DNA from: Candidatus Collierbacteria bacterium
GTDB taxonomy: Bacteria > Patescibacteriota > Microgenomatia > UBA1400 > JACPES01
Length of the DNA: 58,905 nucleotides
Direction: 5' to 3'
Assembly: GCA_016219325.1 (NCBI GenBank)
Contig: JACRNH010000024.1
Location: 65,789 to 124,693 of the forward strand
A model generated the notes under the pieces. The model did not search any database, was not told where the DNA came from, and worked only from the letters and a program-made list of their open reading frames with translations. Both the position numbers and the translations under genes were made by a program. This document shows positions 7,861-15,628 of this stretch, one piece after another. Each line of letters starts with the position of its first letter. The stretch's first letter is position 1.

Positions 7861-9695
7861 TGAATAAATTATTGATCCCGATTTTATTTATAGGATTTAT
7901 TTTGCGGGTAGCATATCTGGATAAATTCCCGATCGGCCTATACTCGGATGAAGCGGTTTTCGGATACAACGCCTATTTATTAATTCAAACCGGCCGCGAC
8001 GAATATAACCGGTTTTGGCCGGTAAGCCTGGAATCGTTTGGAGACTGGAAACCGCCGATGCAGGCTTGGCTGGCAATACCTTTTGTATGGGTATTAGGAT
8101 TAAATGAATACGCCGTCAGATTGCCCTCAGCAATATTAGGAACTTTGACTATATTAATAGTATATTTTCTGGCAAAGGAACTGTTGGTTGCACAAACGTC
8201 GGATACTGATCAACGCGCAACGCTCAACGCTCAACGTTCAATGCTAAAATTTCAGCTATCAGCGCGCAACGTACAACGTACAACGTACGTTCCCTTGTTA
8301 TCTGCTTTTCTGTTAGCCATCAACCCCTGGCACATCTTTATGTCCCGGATGGCCATGCTGGTAAGCATAGAAGTATTTTTTATTTCTTTGGGAATTTTAG
8401 GCCTAATAAAGGGATTAAATCACACTGTCGTTCCCGCGCAGGCGGGAACCTATTTAAATAGATTCCGGATCAAGTCCGGAATGACAATGATTAATTGGTG
8501 GTGGATGATATCTACTATTAGTTTCGGTGGGGCAATATACAGCTACTATGGGTCGCGGGTAACAGCCCCTTTGCTTCTATGTGCTTTTATTTTGATCTAT
8601 TTCAATAAAATAAAAGAAAAATGGAGACAGTTGATCATTCCGTTGGCAGTCGGAGGGGTGATCTTATTGCCTATTATTATTCAATCTCTGGCGAATCCGG
8701 TTATTTTAACCGGTCGAGCCAGAACCACCAGCGTATTTTTTAATGATAATGTTAGGCTGCAGCTATGGGATGCTCATACCAAGGCCGGACTTAGACAAGT
8801 AACACCGGTAATTTCCAGATTCTTTGACAACAAACCCTATTATTACGCCAAAGATATTTTATCGCGATACTGGTCGCATTTTTCGCCGGTTTTCCTATTT
8901 TTTAAAGGCGATAGCCACCCGCCATTTAAAATTTCGCGATTAGGGTATCTTCATTTGATAGACCTGCCGTTTTTTCTGATAGGGCTTTGGATGTTAAGAA
9001 GAGCATCGGAAAAAGACAGTGCTTCCAGATTCTTGATTTATTATCTATTATTAAGTCCTTTCGTCGCCAGTCTGACATTTCTGACTCCGGCTGCCAACCG
9101 CTCGTTTAATCTGGTGATTCCGTGGACATTAATTACGGCTTTTGGATTGACAATTTTTCTAACCGCCATTTCAGCTAATCATGTCATTCCCGCGAAAGCG
9201 GGAATCTATTTAAATAGATTCCGTGTCAAGCACGGAATGACAATCGGTATTGTCTTGTTATATTTCGTTTCTCTATTAATATTCTTTTATTCATATGTTT
9301 ATTTAATCCCTCAAGAGCTTCCTCACTATTGGCATTATGGCCGTAAAGAATTGGTGAATAAGCTTAAACCGTTGTTATCGCAGTACGATAAAATTTACTT
9401 AACCAATAAAGGCGGTCCGCCGTATATTTTTCTGTCTTTTTACTTACCGATAAAACCATCTGATTTCCTAAGTACCGTTAAAAGAAACCCGGTAATCAAT
9501 AATCTTGGCTGGGGCCACACTGATAAAATATTAAATGTGGAGATCCCCAGAGAGTTTGACTGGAATGATGTGCCTAAAGATCCGGGAGCTTTATATATAG
9601 GTTATGAAACTGAGATTCCGGAAAACGAAGTAAAAGTAATAGATAGGATTTATTACCCAAATGGTAAAACGGTCTATGTCATTGCTAAATTATAA
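7860..9695 (+). CDS. PMT/ArnT-like GT-C glycosyltransferase, paralogue 2, with in-frame repeat insertions
   Basis: A 611-residue membrane transferase. The acidic pair is D30-E31 in GLYSDEAVFGYNAY, and HFSPVFLFFKGD is conserved. The protein carries three in-frame repeat insertions: AACG heptamers at 8211-8287, and 61-base palindromic elements at 8426-8486 and 9182-9242. The two palindromes encode near-identical peptides (VVPAQAGTYLNRF and VIPAKAGIYLNRF). The reading frame survives all three. No Shine-Dalgarno is seen; the start follows a half palindrome. Substrate unknown. Confidence 0.8.
   Translation: MNKLLIPILFIGFILRVAYLDKFPIGLYSDEAVFGYNAYLLIQTGRDEYNRFWPVSLESFGDWKPPMQAWLAIPFVWVLGLNEYAVRLPSAILGTLTILIVYFLAKELLVAQTSDTDQRATLNAQRSMLKFQLSARNVQRTTYVPLLSAFLLAINPWHIFMSRMAMLVSIEVFFISLGILGLIKGLNHTVVPAQAGTYLNRFRIKSGMTMINWWWMISTISFGGAIYSYYGSRVTAPLLLCAFILIYFNKIKEKWRQLIIPLAVGGVILLPIIIQSLANPVILTGRARTTSVFFNDNVRLQLWDAHTKAGLRQVTPVISRFFDNKPYYYAKDILSRYWSHFSPVFLFFKGDSHPPFKISRLGYLHLIDLPFFLIGLWMLRRASEKDSASRFLIYYLLLSPFVASLTFLTPAANRSFNLVIPWTLITAFGLTIFLTAISANHVIPAKAGIYLNRFRVKHGMTIGIVLLYFVSLLIFFYSYVYLIPQELPHYWHYGRKELVNKLKPLLSQYDKIYLTNKGGPPYIFLSFYLPIKPSDFLSTVKRNPVINNLGWGHTDKILNVEIPREFDWNDVPKDPGALYIGYETEIPENEVKVIDRIYYPNGKTVYVIAKL
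8211..8287 (+). repeat. Two CAACGNN heptamer blocks inside a gene
   Basis: Five units (8211-8245) and four units (8260-8287) of the CAACGNN type are separated by 14 bases, exactly two unit lengths. They encode Arg/Asn/Gln/Thr-rich peptide between TM segments, at the same place as the arrays at 12571 and 14276. Confidence 0.9.
8426..8486 (+). repeat. 61-base palindromic element inserted in frame (copy 1)
   Basis: It opens with TGTCGTTCC and closes with GGAATGACA. Inside are a left hairpin (TTCCCGC...GCGGGAA), a central TATTTAAATA palindrome and a right hairpin (ATTCCGGA...TCCGGAAT). It resembles the palindromic elements known to insert into genes in Rickettsia and other bacteria. Confidence 0.85.
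9182..9242 (+). repeat. 61-base palindromic element inserted in frame (copy 2)
   Basis: Same length and architecture as the copy at 8426: TGTCATTCC and GGAATGACA ends, two hairpins and a central TATTTAAATA. Both copies are in the same gene and frame, and encode the same peptide type (ending KHGMT here, KSGMT there). Confidence 0.9.
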
Positions 9696-12189
9696 AAATT
9701 ATAATCGTTATCTACCATTACTAATAATAGTAGCGGCGGTCTTATTGGCATTCGCTCCAATTTTCAAAGGAAAAATTCCGTTAAACGCCAGAAATTTGGT
9801 GTCCTTTTTTTCGCCATGGTATTACGAAAAGTTTGAAGGTTTTCCGGTGGGTGTTCCCAGCCGGCCGGGGATCTTAGATCAGTTAAGAATTTATTATCCT
9901 TATATGCGTCTAACGCAGGATGCTTACCGCCATTGGGAATTGCCTTTATGGAACCCTTTCAATTTTGCCGGAAATCCGCATATGGCGGAATGGCAATCCG
10001 GAGTTTTTTATCCGTTGCATATTTTATTGCCATTATTGTCTTTACCTGTCTATTGGACATTATTTCAGTTGACGGCTTTCTTTTTAGCCGGGTTATTTAC
10101 ATATTGGTATTTATTTAATTTAAATCTCGGAAAGCCGGCCTCAATTTTTGGAGCCACCACATTTATGCTGTCGGAATTCATGATCACATGGAATATGGAA
10201 GTGATAACTGCGCCACACTCAATTTTATGGTTGCCGTTGATTCTTTTGTCAATCGATAAAATCATTGACCCATCATCCATCATCCCGCCGGGCAGAGCCT
10301 CTGGGCGGCGCCATCATCCATCATCCATTAAGCGCTGGTGGTTAGTTGGCCTGACAGGAATTGTCTTTTCAATTCTTGCCGGCTATTGGCAAACAACTCT
10401 TTATGTTATGTCGGTGACCGTAGTTTATATTTTGTATCGTATATGGCAGAAAAAATTACTTCTTACTCCTTACTCTTTACTCCTTTTGGCCTGGTTCCCC
10501 TTTGCTCTCGCCCTTACCGCTTTTCATCTCCTTCCCACCAATGAGTTATTAGGCAGGTCCAGCCGGGAATACATAAATCTTCAGCCCAGAATACAGGAAA
10601 TCATGAAAGGTTATCTATTGCCGGCTAGGCATCTGATAACTTTATTCGCCCCGGATTATTTCGGCCATGAGGCCACCCGGAATTATTTCGCCCGGGTTGG
10701 CGGGGGTTGGTATTACGAACACGTGATTTTTGTCGGAACTGTTCCGTTGCTATTAGCGGTAGTTGCTTTGTTTGCGAAAAAGAAAATAAAAATCAGGAAT
10801 GATGTTTTATTTTGGGTAACGGTAATTTTAATTTCAGCTAGTTTTTCATTTAAAATTCCTTGGGCAGAGGCAATTTTCCGGTATAAGGTTCCGGTGCTTT
10901 CGACCGGCATCGCCAACAGGATTTTATTTGTGGAAGCATTTGGATTGTCGGTATTGGCGGCGATAGGGCTATCTTCGCTATCCGACCCTTTAAATTTAAA
11001 GCGCGCCATAAAAATAGGTTTAGTCGGAACAGCTGGAATTGCGGTTTTATTCTTTAATACTTTAATTACAAAGACAAGTTTGGGGGCAGCCGATCCGGTC
11101 AGAGAACCGCAGCAATATCTAATTTCTTTACGGAATATGATTTTGCCGACAGGTGTTTACTTTATGGCTTTGGCGCTACTGGTGACAGGTATATGGAAAA
11201 AGAGGTTTATAGCGGCAGCGATCCTTGGGATTATAGTTATTAGTTTTGCCCAAAATCTTTATCAATTCAGAAAATTTACTCCTTTTTCCGAAATGATGTT
11301 TGTATATCCGGTTGATCCGATTATCGGATGGCTGCAAAAAAATTCCGGTCTGAACAGATTTATAGGATATAACGGAAAATTTTTTGGAGATAATTTTGCC
11401 ACTCAATTTGGGATTTATTCTATTGAAGGTTATGACTCTCTTAACGACTATAAACGGTCAGTGTTGTTGCATTCGGCAGTGGAGGGCAAATTGGATTTGG
11501 ATCTACCGCGGTCGGCAGACGTAATTTTAGGAAGGAATCTGGAAAACTTGAGGACCGTAAAACTGATGAAACTTTTCGGAATCAGATATTTAGTTGATCA
11601 TCCTGAATGGTTGGATTTTGGTCCCACTGCCGGGAAAAAGCGGCTTCCTGACGAATCTCAAAAATTGGTTTTTCAGGACGGAGATTTCCGGATTTGGGAG
11701 TTTTTGGATGCTTATCCCAGGGCCTTTTTGGCAGGGCAATATGAAGTGATCCCTGACGGGAAAAGATTAATCTCCAGATTATATGAGGATAGTTTTGATC
11801 CGCGCCGGAATATTTTATTGGGCGAAGATCCGGGTCAGGATTTTTCAATCTATCCTGATGAATTAGCGAAAGTTAAAATCACGCGATACCGTCCGACAAA
11901 AATTGTTTTTGAAACCTCATCCGCTTCCGACCAACTGTTGTTTTTATCAGACACATGGTATCCGGGCTGGCAGGCAAAACTGGAAAATGGTCAAGAGCTA
12001 AAAGTGTTAACTGCCGATTACGCTCTTCGGGCCGTACCGGTCCCAGCCGGGGACCATACAATTACCATGTGGTATTTTCCGGAATCATTTAAAAAAGGTT
12101 TGATTATATCTCTTATAACAGTTATAACGATTATAATTTTTATCCCGCAAAGCGGGATCCTGCTTCGCAGGATAAAAGCAAAGCGATGA
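9676..12189 (+). CDS. YfhO-like GT-C membrane protein, full length
   Basis: A YfhO-family protein of about 837 residues. Family hallmarks are FSPWYYEKF near residue 35, YYPYMRLTQDAYRHWELPLWNPF near 75-97, LFAPDYFGHEATRNY near 320, and a C-terminal beta domain with DTWYPGWQAKLENG before the last helix. An in-frame ATG at 9661 also exists; both starts overlap the preceding gene and neither has a clear ribosome site. In-frame additions are a CATCATC array split by a GC palindrome (10271-10325), a TTACTTC-type array (10456-10483) and a double hairpin at the C-terminus (12141-12176). Probable sugar-decorating membrane enzyme. Confidence 0.75.
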   Translation: MSLLNYKNYNRYLPLLIIVAAVLLAFAPIFKGKIPLNARNLVSFFSPWYYEKFEGFPVGVPSRPGILDQLRIYYPYMRLTQDAYRHWELPLWNPFNFAGNPHMAEWQSGVFYPLHILLPLLSLPVYWTLFQLTAFFLAGLFTYWYLFNLNLGKPASIFGATTFMLSEFMITWNMEVITAPHSILWLPLILLSIDKIIDPSSIIPPGRASGRRHHPSSIKRWWLVGLTGIVFSILAGYWQTTLYVMSVTVVYILYRIWQKKLLLTPYSLLLLAWFPFALALTAFHLLPTNELLGRSSREYINLQPRIQEIMKGYLLPARHLITLFAPDYFGHEATRNYFARVGGGWYYEHVIFVGTVPLLLAVVALFAKKKIKIRNDVLFWVTVILISASFSFKIPWAEAIFRYKVPVLSTGIANRILFVEAFGLSVLAAIGLSSLSDPLNLKRAIKIGLVGTAGIAVLFFNTLITKTSLGAADPVREPQQYLISLRNMILPTGVYFMALALLVTGIWKKRFIAAAILGIIVISFAQNLYQFRKFTPFSEMMFVYPVDPIIGWLQKNSGLNRFIGYNGKFFGDNFATQFGIYSIEGYDSLNDYKRSVLLHSAVEGKLDLDLPRSADVILGRNLENLRTVKLMKLFGIRYLVDHPEWLDFGPTAGKKRLPDESQKLVFQDGDFRIWEFLDAYPRAFLAGQYEVIPDGKRLISRLYEDSFDPRRNILLGEDPGQDFSIYPDELAKVKITRYRPTKIVFETSSASDQLLFLSDTWYPGWQAKLENGQELKVLTADYALRAVPVPAGDHTITMWYFPESFKKGLIISLITVITIIIFIPQSGILLRRIKAKR
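10271..10325 (+). repeat. CATCATC heptamers flanking a GC palindrome, in frame
   Basis: Two CATCATC units (10271-10284), a 27-base core with CCGCC and GGCGG arms, then two more CATCATC units (10312-10325). The whole is read as protein (SSIIPPGRASGRRHHPSS). It has the same layout as 24581-24650. Confidence 0.85.
10456..10483 (+). repeat. TTACTNC heptamer array inside a gene
   Basis: TTACTTC, TTACTCC, TTACTCT and TTACTCC in tandem within the YfhO-like gene, encoding a Leu/Ser/Tyr stretch entering a membrane helix. Confidence 0.85.
12141..12176 (+). repeat. Double-hairpin element at a gene end
   Basis: ATCCCGC-aaa-GCGGGAT is followed directly by TCCTGC-ttc-GCAGGA. It encodes the last residues of the YfhO-like protein. 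The element at 24900-24930 has the same two-hairpin layout joined by GGGATCC. Confidence 0.8.
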
Positions 12190-13904
12190 ATAAAATAAAA
12201 TGGTTGATAGCGATTACTATTTTAGGAAGCCTCCTCCGTTTTTGGGGTTTGGGGAAAAATCCGCCCGGGCTGTATTGGGATGAAGTCAGTTTAGGCTGGA
12301 ACGCTTATTCGGTTTTAAAAACCGGGTTTGACGAACATGGCCGGTTTTTGCCAATAGACACTTTCTTCGCTTTCGGGGATTATAAGCCGCCTCTATATAT
12401 TTATGCGGTTGTCCCGTCAATTTGGATTTTCGGCCTCAACGAATTTGCGGTTAGATTTCCATCTGCTCTGGCGGGAACATTGTTGATAATTGTGACATAT
12501 TTATTGACGAAGGAATTAATGGGCCAGAAAAAACGTCTAGCGTTGAAGAACTTTGATCATCAGGAGGATTCAACGTTCAACGTACAGCGTACAACGCACA
12601 TTGCTTTGATTTCCGCTTTCCTCATAGCTATCTCGCCATGGTCGATAACTTTGAGTCGAGTCGGCTTCGAATCCAATCTGGCAGTTTTGTTAAACGCCTT
12701 GGGATTCTTATTTTTTCTTTACGCGATCCGAAAATCTCCGAAATGGTTAGCTCTATCAGTCTTTAGCTTTATTTTAGCCGCATATACTTTTAACGCCAAT
12801 AGATTGTTGTCTCCAATATTTTTGGCTACCTTAACAATAATTTATTTCAGGAAAGCTATTATTAATTGGAAGTGGTGGGTAGTATCAGTTTTCGTAGGAA
12901 TTATTTTAGCGATGCCAATGTTTGGCCATCTCCGTTCTCCCGAGGGAAAACTTCGATGGAACGAAGTGAATATCTTTTCTAATCTGGAAGTGATCAAGGA
13001 ATCAAATAGCCGGATAGAAGTGGACGGAAATACTTTGATAGGTAGGATCTTTCATCACCGCTATTTAAGTTATGCCAGATTATTTTTGGGTCACTATCTT
13101 GAACACTTTGACTTAAAATATTTATTTATTCAGGGAGACCGTAACCCGCGGATAAACATTCCCGATATTGGACAAATGTATCTGGTTGAGCTTCCTTTTT
13201 TTATATTGGGCCTCATTAGTCTCATGAAACCCATGAGCCTGATGGCAACCAAAGAAAAATTAACGCTGATTTTTTGGTTTCTTTTGGCGGCAGTTCCGGC
13301 CGGGATGGCCAGAGAAACTCCTCATGCTCTTCGGAGTGCTTCGACTTTGCCGGTTCCGCAGATAATAATTGCTTTAGGGTTAATGAAATTATTGTCATTG
13401 AGAGGAGACCCGATTAAATCGGGGCGACGCAGCAATCTGATTTCAAAATTACTTCTTACTTCTTACTTCTTACTTCTTACTTTCAGTCTCCTCTACTTTC
13501 AATTCATCTACTGGCGTTATTATCAGAATGAATGGGCGGGCGAATGGTTAACCAGTTACAAAAATTTGATTTCTTACTTACGAGAAACCGGTGGCCCTTA
13601 TAGGACGATTTATGTAACCTCTGACTTGGGCCGGCCGTATGTTTATTTTCTTTTTTACAATCAATATGATCCAAAAAAATATATTCAGGAGGCAAAAGAT
13701 GGGGGTAGAACAGGAGATGTTTTTGGATTCTATAACGTAAATTATTTTAATAAATATAAATTTTATGTTCCGGATTTAGCAACGATTGCGCCGGATGAAT
13801 TGGTTGTAACCCGGGTTGATAATCCGCCTTCGGGATTTGAATTGCTAAAAACAATCAGCGATATCAATGGTTATCCGCAATTTAACGTTATTAAAAAACA
13901 ATGA
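12186..13904 (+). CDS. PMT/ArnT-like GT-C glycosyltransferase, paralogue 3
   Basis: A 572-residue membrane transferase with the acidic pair D32-E33 in GLYWDEVSLGWNAY and the family segment HFDLKYLFIQGDRNPR. The start overlaps the previous stop (ATGA), as does its own stop with the next start. It carries the AACG heptamer array (12571-12598) between TM segments, a CATTG-type palindromic element (13393-13438) and a TTACTTC array (13449-13483), all in frame. The segment LISLMKPMSLMATKE parallels LISLMSSTGLMASKE in the next gene. Substrate unknown. Confidence 0.8.
   Translation: MNKIKWLIAITILGSLLRFWGLGKNPPGLYWDEVSLGWNAYSVLKTGFDEHGRFLPIDTFFAFGDYKPPLYIYAVVPSIWIFGLNEFAVRFPSALAGTLLIIVTYLLTKELMGQKKRLALKNFDHQEDSTFNVQRTTHIALISAFLIAISPWSITLSRVGFESNLAVLLNALGFLFFLYAIRKSPKWLALSVFSFILAAYTFNANRLLSPIFLATLTIIYFRKAIINWKWWVVSVFVGIILAMPMFGHLRSPEGKLRWNEVNIFSNLEVIKESNSRIEVDGNTLIGRIFHHRYLSYARLFLGHYLEHFDLKYLFIQGDRNPRINIPDIGQMYLVELPFFILGLISLMKPMSLMATKEKLTLIFWFLLAAVPAGMARETPHALRSASTLPVPQIIIALGLMKLLSLRGDPIKSGRRSNLISKLLLTSYFLLLTFSLLYFQFIYWRYYQNEWAGEWLTSYKNLISYLRETGGPYRTIYVTSDLGRPYVYFLFYNQYDPKKYIQEAKDGGRTGDVFGFYNVNYFNKYKFYVPDLATIAPDELVVTRVDNPPSGFELLKTISDINGYPQFNVIKKQ
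12571..12598 (+). repeat. CAACGNN heptamer array inside a gene
   Basis: CAACGTT, CAACGTA, CAGCGTA and CAACGCA encode STFNVQRTTH just before the conserved segment LISAFLIAISPW, the same position as in the paralogues at 7860 and 13901. Confidence 0.9.
13393..13438 (+). repeat. TGTCATTG...CAATCT palindromic element in frame
   Basis: It starts TGTCATTGAGAG and ends GCAATCT, with a CCCGATT/AATCGGG hairpin inside. It is the same family as 16232-16276. It is read as LSLRGDPIKSGRRSN. Confidence 0.75.
13449..13483 (+). repeat. TTACTTC heptamer array inside a gene
   Basis: Four perfect TTACTTC units and a partial fifth encode LLTSYFLLLTF in a membrane helix. It lies only 11 bases after the palindromic element at 13393-13438. 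Confidence 0.9.
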
Positions 13905-15628
13905 ACAGGGAACAAAAAGCAGAAAACAATGATCAAAGAACAAAGGTTGTTCTGTTGGCAATTATTATTTTGGCTGCCTTTCTGCGTTTTTACAAATTAG
14001 GCCAAATTCCTCCTTCTCTTGACTGGGATGAAGTCAGTTTGGCATATAACGCCAAATCTCTTTTACAGACAGGTAAAGATGAATTTGGTCATTCGTGGCC
14101 GCTATCTATCCAGTCATTTAATGACTATAAGCCGCCTGTCTATACTTATCTATTAATTCCGGTGTTAAAGGTTTTCGGAAACACGGAGTTCGCGGTCCGG
14201 TTTCCGTCGGCTCTGGCGGGGACGCTGGCGGTATTGGTGACATATTTTTTGGTGAAAGAGCTGCTTCTTCAGGCTGAACGTCGAACGTTGAACTTAGAAT
14301 GTAGAGCATCTCCAACGCGCAACGCGCAACGCACAACGTGCATAGCTTTAATTTCTTCCTTTCTCCTCGCTGTCTCTCCCTGGCACCTGCAATTTTCTCA
14401 TATCGCTTTTGAGGCTAATATCGGGCTATTTTTCTTCATCGCCGGGATGTGGCTATTGATCAGAGCATTTCATAAAAACTCACAATGGTCAATATTTTTT
14501 TCCGTAGCTTTCATGAGTATAGCGATGATGTCATATCACAGTTTGAGATTGGTGGCGCCGCTATTGATATTGGCAACATTGTTGATTTACAGAAAAAATA
14601 TTTGGGATTTAATAAGGCCAGGTCCGCCAGCTGGCGGACCTGGCCTTTATTGGATACCGCTGATTTTATCAGTGATTTTAACCATTTTAACCATTCTAAC
14701 CATTTCTTATACAGTCTTTTTCCAAAAAGTCGGACAATCCAGATTTAAAGCCACCAGTTTTTTGACAATATATAATCTATTGACGGTTAACCGCGACAGA
14801 TTGGAAAAATACGGTAATAATCCTGTCGATAAAATCATCAACATAAAATATTTTGTTTACGCTAAACAATATATTAAGGGTTACTTAGATCATTTTGATT
14901 TAAGATTTTGGTTTTTAGACGGGGACAGGATTGATCGTCACCGGACTCCGGATGTGGGACTGTTATATTGGTGGGAATTGCCGTTTTTGGTCATGGGTCT
15001 CATTAGTCTCATGAGTTCCACGGGACTCATGGCATCCAAAGAAAAAGCTGTGCTTTGGATTTGGTTTTTGGTTGCCCCCACCGCTTCGGCTTTGACCGGC
15101 GGAACTCCGTCAGCAGTCAGGAGCCTTGTATTCCTTCCGACCTTCCAAATTTTCACGGCATTGGGAATAGTATTTGTCTTAAGGCATTTAAGAAAATTTT
15201 GGGTTATTGGGTTATTGGGTTATTTAGTTATTGGGTTATTTGAGGTAAGCCACTACTTCCATCAATACTATATCCATTCTTCTTTGGAATATGCCTCTGC
15301 TTGGCAATATGGTTATAAACAAATGGTGGATAACGTTATGGCGGATAAAGATAATTATAAAAAGATTTTAATAACCACTTCTTATGACCAGCCCTATATT
15401 TATTTTTTATGGTATGGGAATTACGATCCTAAAATTTGGATAAATGATGGTGAATTTAATAAACGGTTTGATAAATTTGAGTTCAAGAAGATCGACCGGT
15501 TAGAGATGTCTAATTTTGAAAATACTTTGTTTGTCGGAACTCCATTGGAGATCCCGGCAGGGAATTTAAAATGGCGGGTCGATTATCCAAATAGCCAAGC
15601 CGCGTTTTTGGAGACTGAACACCTATGA
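13901..15628 (+). CDS. PMT/ArnT-like GT-C glycosyltransferase, paralogue 4
   Basis: A 575-residue membrane transferase with D43-E44 in SLDWDEVSLAYNAK and HFDLRFWFLDGDR. It is coupled on both sides by ATGA overlaps. In-frame insertions are AACG heptamers (14276-14340), a perfect 34-base palindrome (14614-14647) and a GGGTTATT octamer array (15201-15240). The N-terminus has a polar extension (MNREQKAENNDQRTK) not seen in the paralogues. Substrate unknown. Confidence 0.8.
   Translation: MNREQKAENNDQRTKVVLLAIIILAAFLRFYKLGQIPPSLDWDEVSLAYNAKSLLQTGKDEFGHSWPLSIQSFNDYKPPVYTYLLIPVLKVFGNTEFAVRFPSALAGTLAVLVTYFLVKELLLQAERRTLNLECRASPTRNAQRTTCIALISSFLLAVSPWHLQFSHIAFEANIGLFFFIAGMWLLIRAFHKNSQWSIFFSVAFMSIAMMSYHSLRLVAPLLILATLLIYRKNIWDLIRPGPPAGGPGLYWIPLILSVILTILTILTISYTVFFQKVGQSRFKATSFLTIYNLLTVNRDRLEKYGNNPVDKIINIKYFVYAKQYIKGYLDHFDLRFWFLDGDRIDRHRTPDVGLLYWWELPFLVMGLISLMSSTGLMASKEKAVLWIWFLVAPTASALTGGTPSAVRSLVFLPTFQIFTALGIVFVLRHLRKFWVIGLLGYLVIGLFEVSHYFHQYYIHSSLEYASAWQYGYKQMVDNVMADKDNYKKILITTSYDQPYIYFLWYGNYDPKIWINDGEFNKRFDKFEFKKIDRLEMSNFENTLFVGTPLEIPAGNLKWRVDYPNSQAAFLETEHL
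14276..14340 (+). repeat. GAACGNN and CAACGNN heptamer blocks inside a gene
   Basis: Five units related to GAACGTT (14276-14310), then two bases, then four CAACGNN units (14313-14340). The array sits directly before LISSFLLAVSPWH, the same site as in the two other affected paralogues. Confidence 0.9.
14614..14647 (+). repeat. Perfect 34-base palindrome inside a gene
   Basis: The left arm AAGGCCAGGTCCGCCAG is exactly complementary to the right arm with no loop and is followed by TAT. It reads as RPGPPAGGPGL between two membrane helices. The A-rich left flank and T-rich right flank make it look like a terminator hairpin. Confidence 0.9.
15201..15240 (+). repeat. GGGTTATT octamer array x5 inside a gene
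   Basis: Five octamers, one changed to TAGTTATT, encode WVIGLLGYLVIGLF in a membrane helix. The changed unit is read in a frame that avoids a TAG stop. Confidence 0.9.
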
